64,000 nt of DNA from Stomoxys calcitrans (lineage: Eukaryota; Arthropoda; Insecta; Diptera; Muscidae). The stretch spans positions 32,150,546 to 32,214,545 of the forward strand of contig NC_081553.1 in NCBI RefSeq assembly GCF_963082655.1. Direction: 5' to 3'. This document shows, piece after piece, positions 19,977-30,996 of the stretch (positions are counted from its first letter, which is position 1; each line of letters starts with the position of its first letter). The notes beneath the pieces are model-generated. The model made no database searches and was not told the DNA's origin. It was given only the letters and a program-made list of their open reading frames with translations. The position numbers and the translations under genes were made by a program.

Positions 19977-21751
19977 TGTTCCAGATGTTTAGCTAGCGGG
20001 CATTTTAAAAGCAAATGCACTAGTAATATTAACTGCAGAACTTGCCAAGGTGAGCACAACTCCTTGTTGCACAAGGAAAAAGTGTGCTCAAAAAGTACTG
20101 TGGTAAACAATAAGCATTGTGAGGATACGTGCGTATTGTTATCAACAGCCTCTGTCTTAGTAAAAGATAGAGAAGATAAATGGGTTCAATGCAGAGCATT
20201 GTTGGACAGTGGCTCTCAAGTTTGTTTGATGACGAAGGCGTTAAAGGATAAACTTAAATTAAATGGCACACAATCTCAAACGGAGGTTGAAGGATTGTCA
20301 AGGAACAGGTCCTTGTGCCAGGAAAAGGTGGAGGTTATGATGAAGTCCAAGACGTCAAAATACAAGACGAACTTGAATGCATTGGTCATAACGACAATAT
20401 TGTCGAATGTTCCAGAGACAAGGGTGGTGGCGGATCGGATTCCGCAGGAATTGTCATTGGCAGACCCAAAGTATAATATTCCGAATGGAATAGATTTGCT
20501 TGTGGGGGCTGAAATATTTTACGAGATATTGGTTAATGGGAAGATTAAATCGGGGGCCAGTATCCTCCAGAATACGAAGATGGGGTGGATAGTAAGTGGT
20601 CCCGCGACAATTGATAAATCTTCCAAGGAGCGAAAGGTTGTAGCAACAATTCAGACTCGATGTGATGAGTTGCTGAAAAAGTTCTGGGAGATAGAAGAGA
20701 TCCCACGAGCGGTGAAGCTTACATCAGAGGAGAAGAGGTGTGAGGAGTTGTTCGAGGAGGGTGTAAGGAGAGCGGAAGACGGTAAGTTCGAGGTACAATT
20801 ACCATTTAAGCAAAATGTTGAGGTGTTGGGGAGTTCTGGCGTTATTGCAAAGAGGAGATTCATGGCATTAGAAAAAAAGCTTAATAGGAATGCTGACCTT
20901 AGGATACAATACCATGATTTCCTTAGAAAGTATCTTGAATTGGGTCATATGGAGGTGGTAAAGGACATAAGGAGTGTAGAGGGTGGATATTACTTACCTC
21001 ATCACTGCGTCCTTAGGCCAGAGAGCTCAACGACAAAGTTAAGGGTGGTATTTGATGCTTCTTGTAAGACATCAACCAGTTATTCCTTGAACAACATACT
21101 ATATACTGGGCCTAGAATCCAAGATGAGCTAGTTGGTATTCTGCTCAGATTTAGGAAGTATAAGTATGTATTTTCTGCCGATATTGAGAAGATGTATCGG
21201 CAGATATGGGTTGCGAATTCCGACCGCAAATTCCAGTTGATATACTGGAGGTTTAATGCGAATGAAGAGGTGAGAACATTTGCATTAAACACAGTTACAT
21301 ATGGAACAGCATGTGCTCCATATTTGGCTGTAAAATGTCTGCAAAGGATAGCAGACTTAAAGGAGGCAACACATCCAAATGAATCTCAGGCAATAAGGAG
21401 TGACTTTTATATGGATGATCTTATGACTGGGGGAGATTGTCTTGGGGAGGTTGTGGAGATGAGAAGGAATTTGGAGGCAATATTGCTCGAATTCGGCATG
21501 CCGTTAAGAAAATGGTGTGCAAATAACAGCCAAATATTGGAGGGCATTGCAAAAGAAAATATTGAGGGGAGCCTTAATATAGAGGACGAAGAGTTGCCTG
21601 TGAAGGCGCTTGGAGTGATGTGGTGCCCGCGTAGCGACGTATTTTCCCTGAAGTACAAGGCCACGGAGGATGGAAAGTTTTCGAAACGTTCAATATTGAG
21701 CGAAACAGCTAAGCTATTTGATCCTCTTGGTTTTGTGGGTCCCGTAATTGT
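19977..21751 (+). pseudogene. E1 zinc knuckle, protease and reverse transcriptase
   Basis: In the new frame: CSRCLASGHFKSKC (CCHC knuckle), then the aspartic protease motif ALLDSGSQVCLM (catalytic Asp at 20205), then RT with FSADIEKMYRQIW near 21172 and FYMDDLMTGGD near 21402 (catalytic Asp pair present). It is open until 21751, where E2 interrupts it right after LFDPLGFVGPVIV. The break comes between the RT and the RNase H. Confidence 0.9.
21747..21751 (+). repeat. E2 left target-site duplication
   Basis: attgt, repeated at 38743-38747. Confidence 0.9.
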
Positions 21752-22228
21752 TGTTTAGATTTCTAAACATGGGATATTAGTTGATGTGTGTCATGGAAAT
21801 GTTTTAGCCTTGAGAACGAATAGATAAGATACTTTCCATTTTTTGTTTATTTTAAAGGATAGTTTTAAGGGCAGGCATAAATGTGATAAGAGTTTATATT
21901 TTTACCTAGCCAACGCATCGCACAGGGATAAGTGGAAGATAGTTTTTAATGTGCGTAGATAAGGAAATAGTTAGGGATTATCAGAAAACACAGCGGTCTG
22001 AATGGCAAGCATATGGCTTGCAGCTGGACAAATTTATTTAGTATCTGCATAGGATGTTTATCGTCTTTGTTTATGATCTTATTTTCCCAAAGTGATTATT
22101 TTTAGATTTGCCTGCCTTTCTTAGGATATTTAGTTTGTAGTTAGTTTTAAGTTTATATATAAGGATGAGATTTTGAAGAAATAAATGAGTATCAAAAAAG
22201 TACTCCGGGATTAAACTCGTTTTATTCA
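21752..22228 (+). repeat. E2 5' LTR
   Basis: Begins with the palindromic end tgtttagatttctaaaca and ends ...ttttattca. AATAAA near 22181. Confidence 0.95.
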
Positions 22229-22231
22229 TTT
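22227..22231 (+). repeat. E3 left target-site duplication
   Basis: cattt, repeated at 30860-30864; it covers the last two bases of the E2 LTR and the first three bases after it. Confidence 0.9.
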
Positions 22232-22668
22232 TGTACAGTTCAGTATGTTTGGTTGAGGATAGGCCAACAAATAACAGACATGTGTGCATAGTATATATAC
22301 CCAGAGATAGGGAATTTCTATGATAAAACCTTAGATCATAAAATGAGCACATGTTGGAACACTTATGTAGAAGTAAGCATTTGTATTGTTTATCATTAAG
22401 TGTATCGTTTATCAGTAAGTGATTTTCTAATCATTAAGAGTACATGTGTTTCAACTAAGGCAGGTAGCTAGTTCACTATGTAAATATCCTGTGGATGGAA
22501 ATAGGATCAATGTGTGTTGTATTTGTTGTCCTTAGATATTTAAGATTGTACAGTTTACAGAAGTTTAAGTATGTATTAGGTGTTAAGATAGTTTTTGTAA
22601 GAAATAAAGAGCAGTTCTGTTCAAGACACCAATCAACACGGTCGTTTCTCTAATTTCTCGGCTAAACA
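22232..22668 (+). repeat. E3 5' LTR
   Basis: tgtacagttcagtatg... to ...ggctaaaca. AATAAAG near 22601. Older relatives at 8.9 and 9.24-9.8 kb. Confidence 0.95.
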
Positions 22669-22670
22669 TT

Positions 22671-22684
22671 TGGTGACCCCAAGT
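22671..22684 (+). promoter_or_regulatory. E3 primer-binding site
   Basis: tggtgaccccaagt, two bases after the LTR, as in E1. Confidence 0.75.
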
Positions 22685-22849
22685 TTTACGAACGCGCGGA
22701 AAAAAAAAAAAAGAAAGTGCTTTTAAATGAAAAATTCTTAAAAAAAAAAAAAAAAAAAAAAAAATCTTAGTGTTTTGTTTTGGAGCGTGAAAATTTTTTT
22801 TTGTGTTGGTGCTTAGTGAAAAAAAAGCAAGAGTGATAATAATAAAAAA

Positions 22850-22870
22850 AATATTTCAAAGAGAAATATT
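22850..22870 (+). other. Leader hairpin of E3
   Basis: aatatttc-aaaga-gaaatatt, 26 bases before the gag ATG. The same 21 bases occur in the E1 leader at 18181-18201, in otherwise variable A-rich DNA. Confidence 0.6.
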
Positions 22871-22895
22871 CAAAAGAAAAAGAAGAAAACATAAG

Positions 22896-25800
22896 ATGAG
22901 TGTTAGCGCCAGAATAGAGCGACAGGGTGTTGTAGGGCAAAATATTGCTGGCTTGTACACGAAATTGAGTCAGGCGGGTGCAGGTATAAGAGAATCGGAG
23001 TTGGTGGCGATGTGGGCGTGTTTCAAACAGTTAGTCGAAGAGTTTGAGAACACTGATGACGAAATCAGGCCGCCGTCGCATACGATGCAAAATGACGCAT
23101 ACTTCACAGGAAATTTCGTAGACGGAGTGCGGGATTCGATGAAGAAATTTGAGGTTTTATATTATCAGGTCAGAGATGGCATGGGAATCGATAATAGGCT
23201 TGCGACAAACGCTCCGAAAGCGGTAGGAGACGGTAAACCATCCAATTCTAAGGGCCAGAAGGGGGTGGAAGTTGGAGAAGATGCGTCCCTGAGTTCCACA
23301 TCTGAGCAAACTCGAATGATGGAACCCAGGAAAGACTCAGATGGTGCTGGAGCGTTCTCCTTGCCCACATTTGGCGTGGGTGCTAGACAGACCCAGGAAA
23401 GGCGGGATGATATATTTGGGCATATCAGCCAAATGCGACTAGGACGGCCTGCTGATGTAAGGAAGAGCACTGGTCTTATTCGGAAATTCCAATATGTCTT
23501 GGACGAGCTAGAGGCCAAGATTGAGGGGTTGAAAAGTAAAAGGGTTTCTGCTGATGTGGTGAAGGAGAAGTACAGGCTAGCTGAGACTGTATTTTTGCAA
23601 TACATGGAAGAGTTTCCGGACGATGACTTGACGGAAGTTTTCTATGGCTTGAGGGATTCCTACTCGGACATTCCTGGAATAGAGAATAAGGCTACAACTC
23701 TTCCATTTACGTTGCCCTCTATAGAAATTCCTGTATTTACCGGAAAGTTTGTAGAGTGGGAGACGTTTAGGGAGTTGTTCGAACAATTGGTGATGGAGCA
23801 ACCGATCTCCAATACACAGAAGATGTGTGTATTGAAGTCGAAGATAAAGGGAGAAGCGGCGCGGAAAATTGCGAAATTGCCGGTTAGGGATGAGAATTTT
23901 GAGACGGCATGGAATTTGTTGAGTGAACACTACTCAAATAATAGAGCGACGACATCACTCTATTTTAAGTCCATATTGGATGCTCCTGGCGTATTTTTTA
24001 ACTCACAAAGTGTGAGGAGATTTGTAGAGGTTGTAAACGAAAGTTTACAGGGTTTAAACGCACTAAAGCTTGATGCACAAGAGATGTATCAAGCTTTCTT
24101 GTGTTATGTGTTGCAGAGAAAACTGGATGAGAATTTGAGGATCCAGTTTGAGCAGCACTTAGGAAAATCCCGTGAGATTCCAAAAGTGGATAGTCTCATG
24201 GAATTTTTGAATCAGATGCAGTATTCCTTGGAGGCAAGCCAACAATTCATTCAAAGGAATGAAGAAGGGTTGGTAAATCCTTCGGGAATAAAGGTATCGG
24301 ATGGTGCCCAGAGGAAGGGTGATTTCCAAGGGGAAGAGATACCGAATGCTAAGGAGCAGACGACTAAAGGACACAAATGTGTTCTTGGTTGTCTGACGTG
24401 GCATCCACTCTACAGATGCTCGAGATTTAGGAACCTTGAAATCAAGGAGAGATGGGACAGGGTAATGGATAGTGGTGCTTGTTCCAGATGTTTGGGCAGT
24501 GGTCATACCAAAAGGTTATGTACCACCAAGTTCAATTGCAAAAGTTGCAACGGTGAGCATCATTCACTTCTTCATAGGGCGAAGACTGGACAGAAAAGCG
24601 CAGTGGTAAGTGACAAGATTGTTAAAGATGATACATGTGTATTATTGGCCACGGCGGTTGTTCAGGTGAAGAATGGAGATGGACAGTGGATAGACTGTCG
24701 TATCCTGCTGGATAGTGGGTCACAAGTGTGTCTTATGACCAAAGAATTTAGGAACAAATTGAAGTTATCTGGTGAAAGCACCAGAAAGGAAATAGAAGGG
24801 TTGGCGAGTCATAAATCCGTGATTGATGAAAAGGTAGGAGTCAATCTTCGATCGCGAACGTCAGATTATAGCGCTAGTGTGGATGCGTTAGTAATAAAGA
24901 ATATTTTATCAAATGTTCCGGAGTCGAGGGTTAGGACGGAGAGATTTTCGCAGAAAGTGTTACTGGCAGATCCCCAGTATAATGTTCCAAGGGGTGTTGA
25001 TATGTTAGTAGGGGCGGAAATATTTTTTGATGTTTTGGCAAGTGGTCAATTGCGCAGTGAAAAGCGTGGGATAAGAGTGCAGGAAACTTTGTTAGGATGG
25101 GTAGTAAGTGGCCCTGCAATAATGGACCATTCAGATTCAAGCCCTAAAATTGTGGCAACGATTCACAAAGGTGATGAAGTGCTGAGGAGGTTTTGGGAGA
25201 TAGAAGAGGTTCCACAAATGAGGAGGTTAACAGTGGACGAGAAGGAGTGTGAGGAAATTTTTGACAACAGCGTTAAATTGGCAGCGGATGGAAAATTTCA
25301 AGTGAAGTTGCCATTGAAAAAGGGATGTAGTGAATTAGGAAGCTCGGCGGGAATTGCAAGGCGACGATTTTTTGCTCTCGAGAGAAAGCTTGAGAAACAA
25401 GAATCGTTGAAAGCGCAGTACCACGAGTTTCTTCGGACATATCTAGACATGGGACATATGAAAAAGTTGACAGAGGTGCCCAGATTGGAGGATGGATATT
25501 ATTTGCCACATCATTGTGTATTACGCCCGGAAAGTTCGACTACAAAGTTGAGAGTGGTATTTGATGCGTCGTGCAAAACCACTTCAAATGTGTCGCTGAA
25601 TGACGTATTATACACAGGTCCGAAGGTGCAGGAGAATTTATTTAATATTTTGCTCAGATTTAGGAGGCATAGGTATGTGTTCTCTGCTGATATTGAGAAA
25701 ATGTATCGACAGATTTGGGTAGAAGGCTGTGATACAAAGTTTCAGCGGATATTTTGGCGTTGGAACGATAACGAGCCTATTGGAACATATGTCCTCAAGA

Positions 25801-28800
25801 CGGTTACGTATGGCACTGCGGCAGCTCCATATTTGGCAGTAAAATGTTTGGAGACAATTGCCAAGTGGAATAAGGATGAATATCCGATGGAGTCTGAAGC
25901 AATTGGATGTGATTTTTATGTAGACGACTTGATGACAGGAGGAGACTGTCTTGAGTCTGTTAAGGCATTTCGAGACAACATTGCACTCATTTTACAACGG
26001 TATGGAATGCCTTTGAGGAAGTGGTGCGCAAATCACGAGCTAATATTGGAAAGTGTCGATGAAAAGGATGTGGAAAAAACATTTAAACTTGAATCGGGCC
26101 TGGTTAATTGTGTAAAGGCTTTAGGTATAAGTTGGAGCCCATCAAGAGATGTATTTAGCTTCAACTATCACCGTGAAGAAATGACAACTGTAACGAAAAG
26201 GACGATTTTGGGTGAAATTTCAAGATTGTTTGATCCATTGGGGCTGATTGGTCCTGTTGTGGTGTTGACAAAAATACTGCTGCAGGATTTGTGGAAATTG
26301 AAAGTCGATTGGGATGATGTGATTGATAACGATGTATGTGCAAGATGGGTAAGGATAAAGGAGAATTTGATATGTCTTAATGAAGTAAGGGTGCCGAGGC
26401 ATGTATGTTGTGTGAAACCAATGAAAATTCAACTATGCGGGTTTAGCGATGCGTCAATGAAAGCGTATGGTGCAGCTATCTACGTCCGAACTATTGATAG
26501 CGAGGGCAATGTAAGTAGTAAGTTGGCGACATCGAAGTCAAGGGTAGCACCAATAAAGGTGATAACACTGCCACGTTTGGAATTGTGTGCTGGTGTGTTA
26601 TTAGTTGAGCTCATGAAGGCGGTGCTGGAAAGTTTAAAGGTAATGGTGGGATCTGCTGATGTTTATTATTACACAGATTCGACAATTGTTTTGAACTGGC
26701 TAAGATTGGATCCGGCAGTATTGCAAATATTTGTATCAAATAGGGTGTCTTTTATACAGTCTATGACAGAATTGTCACAATGGAGGCATGTAAAGTCTCA
26801 AGAAAATCCTGCGGACTTGTTATCTCGAGGGCTGTTGGGACGACAGATCGTGGAAAATGAACTATGGTTTGAAGGTCCGGTTTTTTTGAAGGAATTGGTT
26901 GAGAAAGAGACAACGTTTGAGCAGATTGTGGACGTACCTGATGTTAAGAAAGCGGCGAAGATTCTCGTTATTCAAGAAGGAATTGTTTGGTGGAAGACCA
27001 TTAATCACAGAAACAAGTTTTCTGTGCTGCAAAACGTAGTGGCGATGGTCTTGAAATTTGTTAATATTGCGAAGAAAAATGGTCATAAGTCTATTGTACA
27101 TTACAGAAAGGAAGCACTCAGGCTAATAATACGGGATGTTCAACAGGAATATTTTTCGGCCGAATTGGAGAAGATGCTGGCAAAAGGTAAGGTACATGAA
27201 GCATCTCATATTCGCACATTATGTCCTATACTGGACAGTTCGGGAATTTTAAGAGTAGGAGGCCGGTTGGAAAATAGCGCATTGCTGTATGAGGCAAAGC
27301 ATCCTATGTTGTTGCCATACAAATGCAAAGTTACAGAGATGATAGTGGAACAATTACATAGGGAGCATTTGCATGTCGGTCCGCAAGGGTTGTTAGCAAT
27401 AGTAAGACAGCAATTTTGGCCTCTTCGTGGAAGATTATTGGCGAAAAAGATAGTAAATAGGTGTTATAGATGCTTCAGGGTAGAGCCAAGGAAAATTCAT
27501 CAAATGATGGGGAATTTGCCAGGAGACAGAGTTATAAGAACTCGCCCGTTCTTGAATGTGGGCATTGATTATCTTGGTCCAATAGAAATACACCATAAAG
27601 TTAGAGGAAAGAGAATAGACAAATCGTATGTGTGCGTTTTTGTCTGTTTTGCCACGAAAGCAGCGCATTTGGAAGTGGCATCAGATTTGACGTCAGCGGC
27701 GTTTATTGGTGCATTAAAAAGGTTTGTAGCAAGGCGCGGATGTCCAACTAGGATTTATTGTGATAATGGGACTAACTTTGTAGGGGCCTCAAACAGTTTG
27801 CACGAAATCTACAAATTGTTTGCAGAAAAACAACATAAGGAGAAGATTGATGAGTTTTGTCTGCAACGGGACATAGAGTGGATTAATATTCCTGCACGAT
27901 CACCGCATGTTGGAGGACTATGGGAGGCATGCGTGAAATCAGTGAAGAAGCATTTTCATAAGGCGGTAGAGGGAATAATGACATACGAAGAGTTATGTAC
28001 ATTAATCGCTCAAATTGAGGCCGTTTTAAATTCCAGGCCGTTAACACCATTGTCTGAAGATCCAAATGACAATAGTGTATTGACTCCGGGGCATTTTCTA
28101 ATAGGAGAGGCCTTTACGACAATAGTTGATTCGTCGGAGAACAAATGCTATAAAGGGCTGCGAGACCATTGGAGGGCAGTACAAGAAAATGCAAATGCGT
28201 TTTGGGAACGTTGGTCGATGGAATATCTGTCCGAATTAAATAAGAGGTACAAGTGGAATAAACCTCAATCGAATATGCAACCGGGTACTTTGGTTCTTTT
28301 GAAAGAGGATAATCTGCCACCTCTGAGCTGGAGGCGGGGCAGGGTCATCCGAACGATCATAGGTTCGGATGGGTTGTGTAGAATGGTGGACGTAAGGACC
28401 AGCACGGGAGAAACAAAAAGATCGATCCAAAATGTTTGTCCTTTTCCCACTGAGAACAATGAGGAAATAGTCGGAGAAGATGAAGCTACGATATTGAATG
28501 CAGCTTACAATGAAAACAAAAAGCCGACTATATGCAAACGAAAAGGTTCGGTCTCACCGACCTTAAGAAGAGAGAGGATAAAAAATAAGAATTTCATAGT
28601 TTGTATTATAAATTTATTGTGTCTAATAAGCCCAATTAGAGCTAAAATTGATATTATTAAATTCACGGAGAAATCTAGCATATTCTTCGAAGAGGTTAGT
28701 ACAGTGGGGCTAACGAAATCATCGTGGGATATTGTGGTGCATATCAACATATCAAAATATGCAGCTTCAATGACAACTATAAATAATGCGATGTCGGATT

Positions 28801-30263
28801 ATGGAGTTTTTGTGGATAAGGTGTTGGAAAAGCAGCAAGTCTTTCTGCGGAACGAGCTGGAAGAAGCATATCATCAAGTGCAAAATAGGAACGAGCTTAT
28901 AATGTCATCAATGCCTGATAGAAGGTCGAAACGAGCGGCACTTGCGTTTGTTGGAGGTATTTTTCATTCACTGTTTGGATTGATGGACGAAGAACACGCT
29001 GAAGTTCTTTCTGAGAAGATACGGAATGCTGCGGAAAATCAAGAGTATCTATTGAGTTTGGAGAGGAATTATACTTCTATTCAAGACATTACCTCTGAAG
29101 TCATTAAAAAGCAAAATGAGGTAATATTCGACAACATCCAGAAGTTCAAAGGCTCTTTCGATTCCTTGAATGCACGGGTGAATAATCTAGCCGACCGAGA
29201 AGCTATTGTGAGGAAAGCAACAAGCCTATTAGCAACATTAGAAGCGTTTGGAGAAATTCAGAAGAATTTAATCACTGTGATGACGAACACGAAAGGAAGC
29301 TTACTGCATGAATTAATTTCTGTTAAGAAATTGAAGGACGAAATTCTGCGGATAAGGTCCACAGTCAACAAGAGGTTGCGATTGCCTACTGAGAGGCCAA
29401 TGGAGCTTTCAAAACTGGCACATGTTACAACAAGAACAACAATTGGGTTTATTCTGTTCAACGTACGATTACCGCTAATTAATGCTGATTTGTTTACTTC
29501 ATATGCAATTCATGCATATCCGGAGATGCATGATGGTTTATCTGTACGAATACAACCTAGTAACAGTTATATGTTAATTGACGAGAGGAAAACAATGTTT
29601 TATTACATCAGCGAAGAGAATTGGGCACATTGTCAGAAGACTGAGGATATGATGATCTGTCCTCAAACTCATCCCTTATACAACACACGAAATACGCAAA
29701 GTTGCGAGGTGCAATTGTTTCTGAAGACTAGACGAGTACCAACTAGTTGCAAGGTTGAGATCAAGGCTTGGGCAAATTATTGGAAACAAGTTCAAGCTCC
29801 AAATACTTGGATATTTTCGATTTCGACACAAATGGGAGCTGAAGCTGTTTGCGACAACAAAAGGCATGCTGTTATTATAGAAGGTCAAGGGCTGATAAAA
29901 CTACAGCCAAATTGTCATCTCGAAACTGAAGAGACCACTTTATGGGCGTACGACAGGTACAGCAGCGATGCTGATTTTATGATTCCAAACATCAATTTGA
30001 CGTCATTTTTACCTCCATTGTCACATTTGAAGTTGGATAACGAGATTGCAATTTATAAACTCTCAGACATCCCTAAGGCAACTTCAATTCTTGGCTGGCC
30101 CACGCATTTAAATATTCATCATCTGGCACATTATGGCTTCAGCGTTACTACATGCATTATCATCATTGTCATCATTATTGCCGTGATATGGATTTTGAAG
30201 AAGGTATGCAACATGTCATCAAGATACCTGCCAGCATCCATTGTACTACCTCGTTTAAGATAA
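22896..30263 (+). CDS. E3 gag-protease-RT-RNase H-integrase-envelope polyprotein, 2455 aa
   Basis: First ATG of the frame is 22896 (MSVSARIERQGVVGQNIAGL). Order: DUF1759-type gag core about 270-420; CCHC knuckle CSRCLGSGHTKRLC from 529; aspartic protease LLDSGSQVCLM with Asp606; RT with Asp932 (SADIEKMYRQ) and the YVDD pair Asp1010/1011; RNase H FSDASMKAYGAA with Asp1185 and SQENPADLLSRG; integrase zinc finger ending CYRC at 1523-1526; integrase Asp1558, Asp1623 and Glu1677; DUF5641-type tail (LVLLKEDNLPPLSWRRGRVI). Then an envelope: hydrophobic start near 1900, basic cleavage site RRSKR ending at 2013 followed by ALAFVGGIFHSLFG (fusion-peptide-like), membrane anchor about 2416-2437. Roo of Drosophila also uses one long frame for gag, pol and an envelope-like part. 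The envelope resembles insect F-type fusion proteins in layout only; infectivity is not shown. Confidence 0.95.
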   Translation: MSVSARIERQGVVGQNIAGLYTKLSQAGAGIRESELVAMWACFKQLVEEFENTDDEIRPPSHTMQNDAYFTGNFVDGVRDSMKKFEVLYYQVRDGMGIDNRLATNAPKAVGDGKPSNSKGQKGVEVGEDASLSSTSEQTRMMEPRKDSDGAGAFSLPTFGVGARQTQERRDDIFGHISQMRLGRPADVRKSTGLIRKFQYVLDELEAKIEGLKSKRVSADVVKEKYRLAETVFLQYMEEFPDDDLTEVFYGLRDSYSDIPGIENKATTLPFTLPSIEIPVFTGKFVEWETFRELFEQLVMEQPISNTQKMCVLKSKIKGEAARKIAKLPVRDENFETAWNLLSEHYSNNRATTSLYFKSILDAPGVFFNSQSVRRFVEVVNESLQGLNALKLDAQEMYQAFLCYVLQRKLDENLRIQFEQHLGKSREIPKVDSLMEFLNQMQYSLEASQQFIQRNEEGLVNPSGIKVSDGAQRKGDFQGEEIPNAKEQTTKGHKCVLGCLTWHPLYRCSRFRNLEIKERWDRVMDSGACSRCLGSGHTKRLCTTKFNCKSCNGEHHSLLHRAKTGQKSAVVSDKIVKDDTCVLLATAVVQVKNGDGQWIDCRILLDSGSQVCLMTKEFRNKLKLSGESTRKEIEGLASHKSVIDEKVGVNLRSRTSDYSASVDALVIKNILSNVPESRVRTERFSQKVLLADPQYNVPRGVDMLVGAEIFFDVLASGQLRSEKRGIRVQETLLGWVVSGPAIMDHSDSSPKIVATIHKGDEVLRRFWEIEEVPQMRRLTVDEKECEEIFDNSVKLAADGKFQVKLPLKKGCSELGSSAGIARRRFFALERKLEKQESLKAQYHEFLRTYLDMGHMKKLTEVPRLEDGYYLPHHCVLRPESSTTKLRVVFDASCKTTSNVSLNDVLYTGPKVQENLFNILLRFRRHRYVFSADIEKMYRQIWVEGCDTKFQRIFWRWNDNEPIGTYVLKTVTYGTAAAPYLAVKCLETIAKWNKDEYPMESEAIGCDFYVDDLMTGGDCLESVKAFRDNIALILQRYGMPLRKWCANHELILESVDEKDVEKTFKLESGLVNCVKALGISWSPSRDVFSFNYHREEMTTVTKRTILGEISRLFDPLGLIGPVVVLTKILLQDLWKLKVDWDDVIDNDVCARWVRIKENLICLNEVRVPRHVCCVKPMKIQLCGFSDASMKAYGAAIYVRTIDSEGNVSSKLATSKSRVAPIKVITLPRLELCAGVLLVELMKAVLESLKVMVGSADVYYYTDSTIVLNWLRLDPAVLQIFVSNRVSFIQSMTELSQWRHVKSQENPADLLSRGLLGRQIVENELWFEGPVFLKELVEKETTFEQIVDVPDVKKAAKILVIQEGIVWWKTINHRNKFSVLQNVVAMVLKFVNIAKKNGHKSIVHYRKEALRLIIRDVQQEYFSAELEKMLAKGKVHEASHIRTLCPILDSSGILRVGGRLENSALLYEAKHPMLLPYKCKVTEMIVEQLHREHLHVGPQGLLAIVRQQFWPLRGRLLAKKIVNRCYRCFRVEPRKIHQMMGNLPGDRVIRTRPFLNVGIDYLGPIEIHHKVRGKRIDKSYVCVFVCFATKAAHLEVASDLTSAAFIGALKRFVARRGCPTRIYCDNGTNFVGASNSLHEIYKLFAEKQHKEKIDEFCLQRDIEWINIPARSPHVGGLWEACVKSVKKHFHKAVEGIMTYEELCTLIAQIEAVLNSRPLTPLSEDPNDNSVLTPGHFLIGEAFTTIVDSSENKCYKGLRDHWRAVQENANAFWERWSMEYLSELNKRYKWNKPQSNMQPGTLVLLKEDNLPPLSWRRGRVIRTIIGSDGLCRMVDVRTSTGETKRSIQNVCPFPTENNEEIVGEDEATILNAAYNENKKPTICKRKGSVSPTLRRERIKNKNFIVCIINLLCLISPIRAKIDIIKFTEKSSIFFEEVSTVGLTKSSWDIVVHINISKYAASMTTINNAMSDYGVFVDKVLEKQQVFLRNELEEAYHQVQNRNELIMSSMPDRRSKRAALAFVGGIFHSLFGLMDEEHAEVLSEKIRNAAENQEYLLSLERNYTSIQDITSEVIKKQNEVIFDNIQKFKGSFDSLNARVNNLADREAIVRKATSLLATLEAFGEIQKNLITVMTNTKGSLLHELISVKKLKDEILRIRSTVNKRLRLPTERPMELSKLAHVTTRTTIGFILFNVRLPLINADLFTSYAIHAYPEMHDGLSVRIQPSNSYMLIDERKTMFYYISEENWAHCQKTEDMMICPQTHPLYNTRNTQSCEVQLFLKTRRVPTSCKVEIKAWANYWKQVQAPNTWIFSISTQMGAEAVCDNKRHAVIIEGQGLIKLQPNCHLETEETTLWAYDRYSSDADFMIPNINLTSFLPPLSHLKLDNEIAIYKLSDIPKATSILGWPTHLNIHHLAHYGFSVTTCIIIIVIIIAVIWILKKVCNMSSRYLPASIVLPRLR

Positions 30264-30409
30264 AACAAAATAATTGCTATATAAATGTACAGACATATAT
30301 TACTTTGCTCAACTTTATTCAACTTAGACTGTAATTATAAGTAATTTTTCTGTATGTAACAATTCAATGTTCAATAGATATAATACTCATAAAAAGACTA
30401 GGATCTTTT

Positions 30410-30422
30410 AAGGCGGGGAGAA
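30410..30422 (+). promoter_or_regulatory. E3 polypurine tract
   Basis: aaggcggggagaa directly before the 3' LTR. E1 has the same preceding 'ggatcttttaaggc' before its 3' LTR at 42889-42903. Confidence 0.7.
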
Positions 30423-30859
30423 TGTACAGTTCAGTATGTTTGGTTGAGGATAGGCCAACAAATAACAGACATGTGTGCATAGTATATATACCCAGAGATA
30501 GGGAATTTCTATGATAAAACCTTAGATCATAAAATGAGCACATGTTGGAACACTTATGTAGAAGTAAGCATTTGTATTGTTTATCATTAAGTGTATCGTT
30601 TATCAGTAAGTGATTTTCTAATCATTAAGAGTACATGTGTTTCAACTAAGGCAGGTAGCTAGTTCACTATGTAAATATCCTGTGGATGGAAATAGGATCA
30701 ATGTGTGTTGTATTTGTTGTCCTTAGATATTTAAGATTGTACAGTTTACAGAAGTTTAAGTATGTATTAGGTGTTAAGATAGTTTTTGTAAGAAATAAAG
30801 AGCAGTTCTGTTCAAGACACCAATCAACACGGTCGTTTCTCTAATTTCTCGGCTAAACA
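30423..30859 (+). repeat. E3 3' LTR
   Basis: 437 bp, no difference from 22232-22668 found by eye. Followed by the duplication cattt (30860-30864). Confidence 0.95.
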
Positions 30860-30861
30860 CA

Positions 30862-30880
30862 TTTGGTCCTTCGAACCTTC
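30862..30880 (+). promoter_or_regulatory. E2 primer-binding site, split by E3
   Basis: Before E3 landed, the E2 LTR was followed by two bases and tggtccttcgaacc; the first bases lie on both sides of E3 because of the cattt duplication. It differs from the E1/E3 site, so E2 probably uses a different tRNA. Confidence 0.6.
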
Positions 30881-30996
30881 GGTACGGTTAAGTGTGTTTA
30901 AAGTAAAAGTTGGTGATTCTTGCAAAGTAGTAAAGAATAAACAAAGATTTAATACACGTATCGAATCAGTGTAAGTGATTTAAAATTGAAAGAAAA

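Larger units (their letters stand above)
22232..30859 (+). mobile_element. BEL/Pao retrotransposon E3 (roo-like), complete and possibly active
   Basis: 8628 bp with two 437-bp LTRs that look identical, a 5-bp duplication cattt, a PBS, one unbroken 2455-aa gag-pol-env frame and a purine tract before the 3' LTR. Innermost and therefore youngest of the nest. All catalytic residues I looked for are present. Confidence 0.95.

Noticed and set aside
23165..30322. Many minus-strand frames opposite the E3 polyprotein
   Set aside because: Shadows of a 2455-aa coding frame; none shows a domain.
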